Origin: Cyclostephanos tholiformis
Lineage: Eukaryota > Bacillariophyta > Thalassiosirophyceae > Thalassiosirales > Thalassiosiraceae
NCBI GenBank assembly: GCA_036939975.1
Contig: JALLPB010000236.1
Location: forward strand, 1 to 19,391
DNA: 19,391 bases
Direction: 5' to 3'
Below the pieces are notes generated by a model that was given only the letters and a program-made list of their open reading frames with translations, did no database searches and had not been told where the DNA came from. The position numbers and the translations under genes are program-made. Within the stretch, counting starts at the first letter, position 1, and each line of letters opens with the position of its first letter. This document shows, in pieces, positions 9,917 to 18,504 of the stretch.

Positions 9917-10129
9917 TGTTGGGGAACCGCCTATGGGTGGTCGCCTTTTCAAGCACACCTTATATTGGACTAACCTGCGTCCAATTTCATTCAATAGGTG
10001 ATTATTTTAATTAAGTGAGGTCAGAGGAAGTTCCGGGCTTCATTCCAGGTGGCACAGGCACGTGCCACTTAGATACTCCTTTTGTCCATACATCTCCCTT
10101 CTGGTTACATTCTCCCATGTAATCCAACA
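9917..10129 (-). repeat. 5' LTR of element B
   Basis: 213 bp, ungapped relative to 4386-4598, with 17 differences. Perfect 6-bp terminal inverted repeats, TGTTGG and CCAACA. Five of the 12 transitions are CpG versus TpG or CpA. The promoter should lie in the right-hand part on the plus strand, because the element reads leftward. No TATA box stands out. Confidence 0.93.
10049..10068. promoter_or_regulatory. Palindrome with CACGTG core in the 5' LTR of element B
   Basis: GGCACGTGCC (10057-10066) is a perfect palindrome with a G-box/E-box core. It is nested in a gtggcac/gtgccac stem. It lies upstream of the presumed transcribed part of the LTR in element orientation. The other LTR has CACATG at this place, a CpG-type transition. 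bZIP or bHLH binding is plausible from the core sequence alone. Confidence 0.35.
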
Positions 10130-10784
10130 GTATTGAACAAAGAAGTGTATTTTCCAGACAACACAAAACTCAAGGCATTGTACATGATGGAGTTACCTTT
10201 CGAACAACTATCAGCAACGGCACGGAAGGCAGACATCCTGCTAGGGCTAAAAACCCGTCTTATCAGCATAAATAAGATGGCCAAAGAAGGTTATATGACA
10301 ATTTTCTATCCGGATGAAAAAGGAAAAACAATCCACAAACCGGGCTCAATTTCCATCATGACAACCATGCGACCTATTATCCAAGGGTGTAAATCAAGAG
10401 GGGCAAAACTATTGACTATGTCAACCAGCAAAAAAGCAATGAAGGAGAGAGCAAACAATGTTTACAACTTACCATCAATAAACCAAACAGTAAGATACCT
10501 ACACACTGCAGCAAGATTACCAACAAAGGAAACATGGTTGAAAGGTATCAAAGCCAGAAATTTCACAATGTGGCCAACAATCAACTCCAGCACTGTCAGA
10601 TGCCACTTTCCTGAATCAGAAGAAATGGCAAAAGGACACATGAAAAAACAACATCAGGGCATACGATCAAACAAGGGTGCTAAAAGATTCAGAGATGAAC
10701 TTACCTGCCATCCCAAAAGCCAGCAACATCTATATCAGAGTCCACAATGCAACTAGAACAATCCAAATCCACATGGATCAAACT
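10130..10784 (+). pseudogene. Copia element C: protease C-terminal part and pre-integrase (plus strand)
   Basis: Begins directly at the outer edge of element B's LTR. The translation carries the back half of a copia protease region (VLNKEVYFPDNTKLKA, ELPFEQLSATARKADILLGL), a LISINKMAKEGYMTIFYPD segment, and the pre-integrase pattern VRYLHTAARLPTKETWLKGI, MWPTINSSTVRCHFPES, KGHMKKQHQGIRS. After a frameshift near 10710 it continues with NIYIRVHNATRTI and ends at HMDQT, where the integrase core should begin. Its upstream half (DSGATS) is not on this strand; it lies inverted 12 bases beyond the end. The open frame runs ~48 bases into the LTR at its 5' end by chance. Confidence 0.85.
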
Positions 10785-10796
10785 GTTGATTCTCTG

Positions 10797-12304
10797 TGAT
10801 GTTGCTCCTGAGTCAATGATGATGCTTTGTTCTGCCTTCTGGCATCTCATCTCTTGTCGTCTTGCAATTCTTCTCTTCCACTTGTTCAATTTTGAATTTG
10901 GTTTCAGTTCATTTGATTAAGTCATGTTTATCTCTTCCTCCTCCTTTGTTGGTTTGTCGTTATCTATTTCATAGAGTGGGGTCCAGTAGTTTGTGACAGC
11001 TGGGTGAGTGAAGGTCATTTTTAGGTTATTCGATATCATTTTCCCTGGCCGCCACATCTCTATTTCTACTGAGGACCCTGTGCACCTTCAGATGCTTTTC
11101 AACAATTTCCAAGTGGCTGGGTGGGATGCTTTGTTTTTCTCCAATTCCCAGCATTTGTCTTCCTTCTTCGATGGGAGCTTTTTCCCACAGTGAGTGCAGA
11201 TTGGGGTTTTGTTGTACTTCTTTTGCTTCTCATCTCTTTTCTTCTTCTTTTCCTCGTCCGTTAAGTTTGGTGGGATTTGTTGGAGTGGTGGCATTACTCT
11301 TTCTGAGCTGCATCATGTCTTTCATAGCATCAGTTGTGCTTTTGATCAATGCCTCCATTTGGTGAGTGTGGTTCTCAGTCAGAGTTGCAATGAGTTCTTT
11401 TGTTGCCTCTGCCTATTCTTCAATGAGGTTGGCTTCGATTTGCTTCGTGGTGAGCTTGTTTTGCTTGTTCTTGCATGCATATTCCATTGAGATAGAAGTT
11501 TTGATGTTTGCCCACGTTGTATCCACTGCTGCTTTGTTTTCCCATTAACGCACTGCCACATCAAATTTTCCAGATGCCTTAAGATAGTAAATGCCATGTC
11601 CCTTTGTTCATTCATGTTGGATTTGATGCCTGCTCTGGTGAGTGCTTTTACTGCCTTTTCTACTCTGTTGAAGTAAACTTGGGGATTTTCATTGACGTCC
11701 CATTATATGTCTCTTTCTGCGAGAAGAGTCTTTGTGTTGGCAAAGTCCAATGCTCCTCCTCTTGCCTTCAGGTGGTTGATCAGTTGTCTGGGGGTTTGGT
11801 TTAAAAATCCAAGAGTGTCATCTTTGATTTTCATTAGGTAGTCGAGTTCTAATGCTTTGAGGATTATGTCTTTCAAGGCTTGTTCAACGCCTTTGAAAAC
11901 TTTGTATTGGGCAAGCTCTTCTTTGTGTTCTGCTTCCCTTTGAGCTCTGGTTCCTGCTGCTGCTTTTGGTGCAAGTCCTGCTAAGTAGATGCCTGGGCTG
12001 GGTGGTGTGTTGAAATCTTGGCAGGTCATTGCGAGGAATTTGGCCACTTTGGCAATTAGTCCCGCATGTCCATTGTTTCCTCCTCCTAATCCTGTTGGGA
12101 TGCTGACCGCAATTGCAATTAGTTCCTTTCCAAGCATGGTGATGTCTTGGTCCATCGGTTGACCGTGAATTTTTGTGACCAATTTCTTCCAAAGTTCATC
12201 ACAAGTTTCTCCTCTTTTGTCTTTTGCTTATTGTTAAGATTAATGATTGAATTATCTTCCACTTTGTTTAGATCTGATAAGTAATCACTGCTGAGCAGTG
12301 ACAA
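10797..12304 (-). pseudogene. Copia element C: gag and protease N-terminus (minus strand)
   Basis: Reading leftward, gag starts with MSLLSSDYLSDLNKVEDNS at 12304. A frameshift near 12180 leads to a long stretch with AMTCQDFNTPPSPGIYLAGL, AAAGTRAQREAEHKEELAQ and LINHLKARGGALDFANTKTL, a typical diatom copia gag. A TAA near 11703 and a frameshift near 11560 follow, then a helical segment ([16 protein letters not shown]). The zinc finger is [19 protein letters not shown] near 11180, where a Leu sits at the usual His position. The fragment ends with the protease motif IIIDSGATS at 10797-10814, the canonical DSGAT form. No second half of the protease follows on this strand. It has opposite orientation to the flanking element C pieces. 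Confidence 0.85.
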
Positions 12305-12469
12305 ACTAAAGGATGTTGTGCAAAGGTGATTACTAATTTATGAGTAATCTTACTGTGGTTTCACTTTGAAAACCTGTGCTGCAAACCTTCCATGTGGAGA
12401 TTTTAAAATTCTCTAATCGCCAAAAGTTTGCTTAGCTATTGTACGTAGCTTCTGTACATAGGTAAGTAG
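12305..12469 (-). other. Leader region upstream of element C gag, possible LTR remnant
   Basis: No coding sequence. It contains a gattact-8 nt-agtaatc inverted repeat (12328-12349). Its reverse complement contains gagaattttaaaatctccac, which resembles gagaaaatttaaattctcca at 13759-13778 after element C's RNase H, with further patchy similarity on both sides. If real, these would be the 5' and 3' LTR remains of element C. The similarity is short, so the call is weak. Confidence 0.25.
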
Positions 12470-13750
12470 TGGGAAGTCTAACACATTATAAGTTGAAGAC
12501 ATTAGTCACACAAGATGGATACGTATACTGTAAAATCAAACGTGGAACGTATGGCTTACCTCAGGTGGGAATAATTGTCCAGGAGCTCCTTGAAAAAAGA
12601 TTAGCAGAGTACGGCTACCACCAAAACTGTATCATCAATGGACTCTGGACACATAAGATGAGACCCATCTGCTTTTGCCTCTGCATTGATGACTTTGCAG
12701 TGAAATAAACCAGACAGGAAGATGCAGATAATTTAATTAGCACAATCAGAAAATACTATCCGATGATAGTTGACATGGATACAACAAAATACATTGGGCT
12801 CACCATTAAATGGGACTATGAGAACAGAGGAGCGCACATCCACATGCCAGGTTATCTCCAAAAAGCATCCACATGATTCAAACATCAAAAGCCAATGAGA
12901 ATTCAGAACTCACTGCACCCGCATGCCATCACATGTTACGCAGCAAAAACACAATAGGTTGAAGAAGAAGACACTTTCCCCCCCCTCTCAAAAGAAGACA
13001 CAAAATTTGTCCAAGCGGTTGCAGGGTCCGAGGGCTGCTGATGCAACAATCCTCCCTGCACTCAGTTTGATAGCCACCGAGCAAGCCAAACTGACAGAAC
13101 AAATGATGATGACAGTAAAACAGCTGTTAGACTACTGTGCCACATAAGAAGAGGCCACTATAACTTACCATGCAAGCAAAATGATATTAGCAGTACACAG
13201 TGACATGGGCTATTGCAATGAGAAGACCAGTCATAGTTGCTTTGGGGGACATTTTTTCATCTCCAATGACAAACCATTTCCCCCAAACAATGGCTCAATT
13301 CTCAGCCAATGTAATCAAAGCAGTCATGTCATTGCATTATTTTTAAATGCAAAAGAAGCAGTCTACCTTTGTCAAAAACTAACAGAGATGGGGCACCCGC
13401 AACTGCGAACACCAAACCAAACAGATAACATGACAGCAGACAGTGTAATAAATAATAAAATCCAACTGAAACGTACCAAGGCAATGGATATGCATTTCCG
13501 TTGGCTCTGCGACCATGAGGTGCAAGAACAATTCAGAATTTACTGGCAGCCGGGAAATACCAACTTGGCGGATTACTTTACAAAGCACCACCCACCAGCC
13601 CATCATGCTAATGTCAGAGCAGATTTTTTAACTTGAGTAGAGGACTTAACTACAAGCAGATACATGGGAAACCAAGGTAAAACAAAAAATCGCTGTCCTA
13701 CAAGGGTGTGCTAGACAAGCTACAAGGATGAAAGCTAGAACAGCAAATTT
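12470..13750 (+). pseudogene. Copia element C: RT C-terminal half and RNase H (plus strand)
   Basis: Starts inside RT (HYKLKTLVTQDGYVYCKIK, RGTYGLPQVGIIVQELLEKR) and includes the catalytic CIDDFAVK box near 12687-12708. It continues with TKYIGLTIKWDYENRGAHIH and MPGYLQKA, with a stop at 12708 and frameshifts near 12880-12980. RNase H has Asp in LAVHSDMGY near 13188 and Asp in NQTDNM near 13425. The Glu-containing segment expected between them is lost near 13330, through a small deletion and frameshift. The typical ending QFRIYWQPGNTNLADYFTKH is present. A TAA at 13145-13147 is in frame. Sequence to ~13750 may still be polyprotein tail (QKIAVLQGCARQA). The first half of RT and all of the integrase core are missing. 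Confidence 0.87.
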
Positions 13751-13866
13751 TAGTGATGGAGAAAATTTAAATTCTCCACAGGTAGGTGTTCAGAGAGACA
13801 ACAATCAAATGAAAGCCATAAATAAGTAATCTATATACCGCAGCATTCATTGTTGTCACTGTTTAG
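13751..13866. other. Short junction between element C and the piggyBac-like fragment
   Basis: Contains ggagaaaatttaaattctcc (13758-13777), a near-palindrome and possible LTR remnant of element C. No gene seen. A TAG at 13867-13869 precedes the transposase-like frame. Confidence 0.3.
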
Positions 13867-15001
13867 TAGCCGAGCTACTTTTTGATGGGACGATTTGTTG
13901 TCCTAGACTCCGGCTTCTGCATTTTGAAGGCTCTCATTGAATTGAAAAAGGTTGGCTTGTTTGCCTGCACTGTCATAAAAAACGCTGGTACTTGCCGGCA
14001 TATGTTCTGGGCGATGGGCAATGCAATGACCAAGGCCTTAGTGGAGGCCTTGGTTGGAGATTTGATGGCTATCTCCGGCACACTTGATGGCAAGGAGTAC
14101 TTCTTGTGGGGGCTAAAGGAGCCCAGCTATGTTATGAAAATGATGGCAATGGGAGGGCTGAAACTGCAAATGAGAGTTGTGGAGAGCAGAAGCAGAGATG
14201 GATGGAAGGGGGGATTGAGGTTGCTCAAAGGTTTTGATTCCCTTGCCTGTACAAGTGGCATTATAAAAATTGTCATGCCGTCAAGGATCACAACAATTTG
14301 CAGCATGCACGATAGAGTGTTATTGGTCATAACATGTGAATGCTATCCTGTCAATGGGGATAAATTCACTACATTACATGGTCAGAAGGGTGTGATAACC
14401 ATAATAAGCGATCATAACATGCCGTATGTCAACATTAAACCAGCAGAGATAGTCATAGGCACTAGTTCAATATTGAAACAAGGTACAATTAGTCAAGTAT
14501 TAGAGGCAGCATACACTCAATATGCAATCTAACATATGTCATTGGGGTCTCATATAACGTACAATGATGCTCATCTTCATTTCTGTTGTGAGCTCAATAA
14601 ATGACTCATTGCAAGATATGAGGTTCTCACTTGTACTTGATGTGACCAAGGTAAAAATGTACCCTGCATATTGATTTTGCCATCCTGTTCCTGTCCCTAC
14701 CCTCCAGCAGTTTCACCACAAGCAAGCATGTAAGCTAATAAAGAATAAATGGCTTGCAAGGGAGGATATGGATGAGTCACATGTGGTCAGTATGGTCCAT
14801 CAGCTTGTGGTGGTTCCACTTAATGCAACAAAGTATGTAAATGGAAGGTGGCGGTGCAATGCAAAACTGCCTCATCAGAACTACCCTTGCTCATTCAAGC
14901 AATGTGGTAAGCCACCCAAATGCATCAAAATCTATTGCTCTTGCTGCCCTGGAAAGTGGATTTGCAAGTACTGCCATGCTGCACACATTGTAAGTGCATA
15001 G
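13867..15001 (+). pseudogene. piggyBac-like (DDE_Tnp_1_7) transposase remnant, 5'-truncated
   Basis: The frame at 13882-14532 opens with FVVLDSGFCILKALIELKKV, matching the second catalytic Asp region of piggyBac-type transposases (D followed by an aromatic residue and a helix). Sequence characteristic of this family's diatom members follows (GTLDGKEYFLWGLKEPSYVM). From ~14258 to 14532 it is replaced by RNA-polymerase-like sequence (separate entry). Transposase homology returns after 14540 (MMLIFISVVSSINDSLQDMR, then TLQQFHHKQACKLIKNKW). It ends at 14768-15001 with the family's C-terminal Cys-rich zinc domain (CSFKQCGKPPKC, YCSCCPGKWICKYCHAAHI). The N-terminus with the first Asp and the third Asp region are missing. 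There is a stop near 14673. The frame at 13882 would start with TTG, so it is a fragment start and not a real initiator. No TTAA-flanked terminal repeats found. Confidence 0.7.
14258..14532 (+). pseudogene. RNA polymerase second-largest-subunit-like (RPB2/RpoB) fragment inside the transposase remnant
   Basis: Residues 127-216 of the 216-aa frame. Residues 159-171 read GDKFTTLHGQKGV, close to the hybrid-binding-domain signature GDKF-x-x-RHGQKG of RPB2 (bacterial GDKM-x-x-RHGNKG). In order follow NMPY (signature MPF/MPY), KPAEIVIGTS (signature PDIIINPH) and GTISQVLEAA (signature MTIGQLLE). Upstream DRVLLVITCECYPV fits the beta strand before GDKF. The spacing agrees with RPB2, which makes chance similarity unlikely. 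The usual Arg before HGQKG is Leu, so it is divergent. Only ~90 of more than 1000 residues are present. The source could be a host paralogue, a virus or a plasmid-type polymerase; I cannot tell which. Confidence 0.6.
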
Positions 15002-16087
15002 ACGATCTATTATAATGATACTAGACATTTTGGGTGATTAGAACCACATAGCTTGTACCTTATTTTTACTAGTGACTTGTCAAAATTTACTTAGACAACC
15101 CATATATCATTCAACGCATCCTGTTGAGCTTTATCTCTTGATACTGCAGAGTATTTCTGTTTGAATCTTTTCTGGAGAGTTACTAGATTTGTTATACCAT
15201 ACTTGATCAAGTAAATAGGCCATTTAAGGTACCAATATTATTAGATGGCACAACAGCATATGTACTAGTATCTCTTTATCAGTCATAGCAAAGGATGATA
15301 TATCCTGGTCACAAAATGGCAAAGCTTTGTGCATTTTGCATACTATTCCTACCTAGCTTCTACTGGAGATGAGGGAGAGAGAGACAGCATGGTTTTTTCT
15401 GCTGAGACTGAGAACAGATTTACCTACCTTTAACTTCATAGATGCCAAAAAGATGAAACTTGTATGGAGCTTCTTGTACAGAGCCCTTGTAGGGTTATGG
15501 TTTTTTGACATACAATGTAGAATTATGAAAAAAGTAAAAGCTCTGTATTCCTTACAATTCTAGCTAGCATACAAGTTCCAATCTCATGTCATTGTGTTGA
15601 ATTGTGCATGCCAGCCGGCCCAAAAGCAGCAGGCCAGAGAACCTGCAAAAATGATATCTCTTACTTGGTCAGCAATAAGTACTATGTATTGTCCCTATGA
15701 TGCCTTACCTTAGAAGAAAAATAACCCACTTAAAATCAACCTAATGGGGAAAGTAGCACAATGTTAGGGTCAAAAATGTCAAGGGCTTCAATTTGGTACC
15801 CTGGGGACCCTAATTGCCCAGGTATTCACTGAGCTACAGCGCATCTACTGATTTTGTTAGCATAAAATGCTAGTTTTTTTCTTTTTTGCCCATTCACCTT
15901 GAGCCCCCAACCCCTACCCAATAAATATGTGCAATCACATACAGCACAGACATTTTCCCACCATGTGTGCACAGAGGATGGGTACTTGCAATGTCCTCAT
16001 CTAGGGGGGATTGAGTGGGAAGGGGGGGAGGGGGTGTTGACCACCTAATTTGTCCGCAACTGAGGGTGATCATGGGGACAGATTTTT
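15002..16087. other. No gene recognised
   Basis: About 1.1 kb with no convincing coding, RNA or transposon signal. A 64-aa frame at 15369-15563 and a minus-strand 70-aa frame at 15894-16106 have no recognisable features. It includes a G-rich run near 16004-16035. It may hold the unrecognisable 3' end of the piggyBac-like element. Confidence 0.5.
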
Positions 16088-16300
16088 TTGACAACACAAT
16101 GCACAATGGTTGATGGACAATATATCATACTAAAAGTATGGTACACCCCCCATGTAAATATCTGTATAGACTATTTTGGGGGTGGGGAACACAATGGTGC
16201 CTTAAGAATTGACTTGGGAGGATGCTTCAATGAGACGGCCATGCTCAACTGGGTAGAAAAAGTGCTCGCCCCCACGTCAAATTGGCCCCCATCAGAGTGA
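16088..16300 (+). pseudogene. Possible DDE transposase fragment (pogo/Tigger-like), very tentative
   Basis: A 70-aa frame whose end, GGCFNETAMLNWVEKVLAP, resembles the GW-x-[TD]-E-x-x-[ML]-x-W[LI] pattern of DDE_1 (pogo/Tigger/CENP-B) transposases. No catalytic Asp is visible in it and no neighbouring frame extends the similarity. It ends next to repeat copy c3. It could be chance. Confidence 0.2.
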
Positions 16301-16309
16301 TCCCCGATC

Positions 16310-17303
16310 AGAAACTGATCCCGAGGTGATTTTGATGTGGCATGAAATCCTGGTACTGCCATGCCCCTAGGTTAGCTCATTTTACAAGTTTTTCAAGGTG
16401 ATAAAAACAGTTTTCTTTTAAATATTAATTTGGCTTATCTAAGTCATTTGCTCAAATTTTGTATTGATTCCTAGCTATGTAGAAGGGGAAGGCAAAAATA
16501 TTATACCGGCTCCTACATAGGTGTAGAAGTCAAAAACTGTTTTTTTTTGTTTTCTCACAATTTTCAAAATTCAATTGAGAAACAATTATGCTTCGCACCC
16601 ATCCAAACTAATTCAATGGTGTGACTACACAAAACATAAATTAAGCTTTTATTTTTACTACTATCTAAACTACTTTACGATAATACTATGATACTTACCA
16701 GGGAGAACATTCCTTCCTGAAAACATGTGAACCATGGTGACCCCCCCCTCCCAGCCAAAAACAAGCTGACACAAGATGTAGACTAAATATTCATAGGCAA
16801 AAATAATTATCTAGTTTGTGAGCAGACAAAAATTGCTAAAAAACTATGATACTACAAAGCTTATTAAAACATTGGCACTCACAAGCACCAATAGCTGTGA
16901 AGCTGTTAAAAAAAACTTACCTTTAGTCAGCAAGTGCACCATGCCGCCACTAATAGAAAATGTCAATAAAAATAAAGAAATAGTTAGTTAGCCAAAAAAA
17001 TTACATCGCCATGTTGCAACAATCAATATCAATCGCACGATGTATGACGATCAGACTCACCTTCAAAATTGGAGCCGCTGGAGGGCAGCAGGCTGGGGGG
17101 ATCATGGTGGTCATGCTTCATGGTTTTTTGTGAGTTGTGTGTTTTTTGGTGCGTGAGTGGCGGTTGATTGATGAGAGTCCGCCATTGGTCTCAGTGATTC
17201 AAAAAAAGCTTCATATGTAGGATTTAGTATTAAATGTAGACTCCAAAATTTTTCCTTCAATTTCACTCCTACATATGTCGGGCTTTCACATGAAAAATGA
17301 CTG
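16310..17303 (-). repeat. Full inverted copy c3 of the ~1 kb repeat family
   Basis: The reverse complement of this segment matches 508-1500 throughout. Landmarks on the minus strand are cgacatatgtaggagtgaaa (near 17280), ggcggactctcatca (near 17180), caaccgccactc (near 17160), ggtgagt (17055-17061), ggtaagt (near 16920), ggtaagtatcat (near 16700), the hairpin arm 16576-16604, and gagctaacctaggggcatg (near 16365). The left hairpin arm is eroded to tttctca at 16551-16557. A catatgtagga/tcctacatatg inverted pair (near 17214 and 17269) also lies within it. Nucleotide identity to c1 looks roughly 65-75 percent by eye. Confidence 0.7.
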
Positions 17304-17465
17304 CATTTTTACCATTGGTTTCGAACAATCAATTCGATTCAATTAGACAAGAATTGCCAAAGTAATTCAATTTTTCTCTGATATGTGCAGAGGACTTCAG
17401 TAGGTGAAAAAAAGAAAAAGGAAGAAGTTTTTCGTAATTTTGTGAAGCTTTTTGATATGCGAATA

Positions 17466-17982
17466 AGACTGGTAAATCTAAAAGGTGACATTTTACATTT
17501 TTATGGCAGGAAGGCCTTGACGGCTGAAATTTGGCTTTGAAAACATTTTGAGCTCATTTTATATCCAACCCATAGTTTGATTCATCTTTGTCTTCTTTTT
17601 CTTGTTGTTAGAAAGGATATGGTCAGAAATTGCTGGGGGGGATGTTTGGGCTCATCATGCCACTTCTTCCCATAAACTCTGGTTATGGTACTTTTCCATG
17701 TCACAACTAACCGGCTGTGCACGTGAAGAAGAAAAACCACAAAACATTCATCTGCCATGACCATCCATTAACCCTTACCATAACCCTAAACTGATGCAAT
17801 ACCAACCTAAGCGATGTTTTGATTTATGCTTTCCAGCACAGGTGATGTTGCATTTAATGCTTGCCATGGTGGAAAAAACTCTTAATCAAGTTGACCCAAA
17901 ATAATTTTTTGACACCTTTTGTCCGGTTGAAGTTTTTGCTCCCATCAAAAAGTAGAATGTCACCTTTTAGATTTACCAGCCT
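17466..17982. mobile_element. 517-bp MITE with TA-flanked terminal inverted repeats
   Basis: Terminal inverted repeats of 27 bp with one mismatch (17466-17492 and 17956-17982), starting agactggtaaatctaaaagg and aggctggtaaatctaaaagg. Weaker similarity extends about 19 bases inward. Both ends are flanked by TA (17464-17465 and 17983-17984), the target duplication of Tc1/mariner-type elements. No transposase frame is present inside, so it would be non-autonomous. A 60-aa minus-strand frame at 17582-17764 shows nothing recognisable. Confidence 0.75.
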
Positions 17983-17984
17983 TA

Positions 17985-18500
17985 TATTCAATAGTAGATG
18001 GCTAAATTAGCCCGTGAATTTGAATTTATGGCATCTAATAGCAAAGTTACTGTCTCTCTATATTCAATATTAGATGGCACACAGCCCATAATATCAAATA
18101 TGGCAACAAACTTGCCATATATTTCTGATATATCCCTCTATTTGAAGACATAAATCAACCTTAATATTGCATACTATGGTGACAAAATTTGCCAACCATT
18201 GCTAGCTAATTGCCATATTCAAATACTCTAATTGCCCATAATTTCAAATATGGTAATATATCAGCACTATATGGCAAATTTATTGCCATACTCAAAATTA
18301 GATGATGGACGAAACCCATAAATTTGAATATACAGGTTATTGTATATTTGAAGTTATGGGTTTGCTGCAACACCCGTAAAATTGAATTGATGGGACCACT
18401 GGCTCAAGGGGCCTAATATCTGTAAATTCAAATTCAAAAATACCCATATAAGATATTTTACCGGCAGCTAGTTTCGAATATGCTGTATATTCGAATTCAG
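17985..18500. repeat. AT-rich region of degenerate palindromic motifs
   Basis: Variants of one motif, roughly gccatatttgaaattatggg and its complement, recur about ten times in both orientations. Examples are cccataatatcaaatatggc (near 18087), ttgccatattcaaata (near 18210), cccataatttcaaatatgg (near 18235), cccataaatttgaatata (near 18315) and tatatttgaagttatggg (near 18343). Spacing is irregular, so it is not a simple tandem array. ttcaatattagatggc-like phrases also repeat near 17987 and 18063. No gene is seen. Confidence 0.6.
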
Positions 18501-18504
18501 CTGT

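Larger units (their letters stand above)
4386..10129 (-). mobile_element. Ty1/copia LTR retrotransposon, element B (5.7 kb, nearly complete)
   Basis: Two 213-bp direct repeats bound a gag-protease-integrase-RT-RNase H polyprotein, the copia gene order, on the minus strand. LTR ends are TGTTGG and CCAACA. By eye the LTRs differ at 17 of 213 positions with no gaps (12 transitions, 5 transversions), so insertion is not recent. The 5 bp left of the element (gtgac) and right of it (gtatt) do not match, so no target-site duplication is seen. The left flank is element A and the right flank is element C. The polyprotein has two frameshifts and six premature TGA codons, so the copy should be inactive on its own. 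Confidence 0.93.

Noticed and set aside
10082..10756. Natural start of a 224-aa protein within the LTR at 10082
   Set aside because: The first ~16 residues are LTR sequence; the copia homology starts only after the LTR edge at 10130.
15369..15563. 64-aa plus-strand frame as a small gene
   Set aside because: No motif, and no supporting context beyond its length.
508..17303. Whole window as one large palindrome around element B
   Set aside because: The inverted ~1 kb blocks are separate copies of a dispersed repeat. Additional copies lie outside the symmetry and the intervening sequence is not mirrored.
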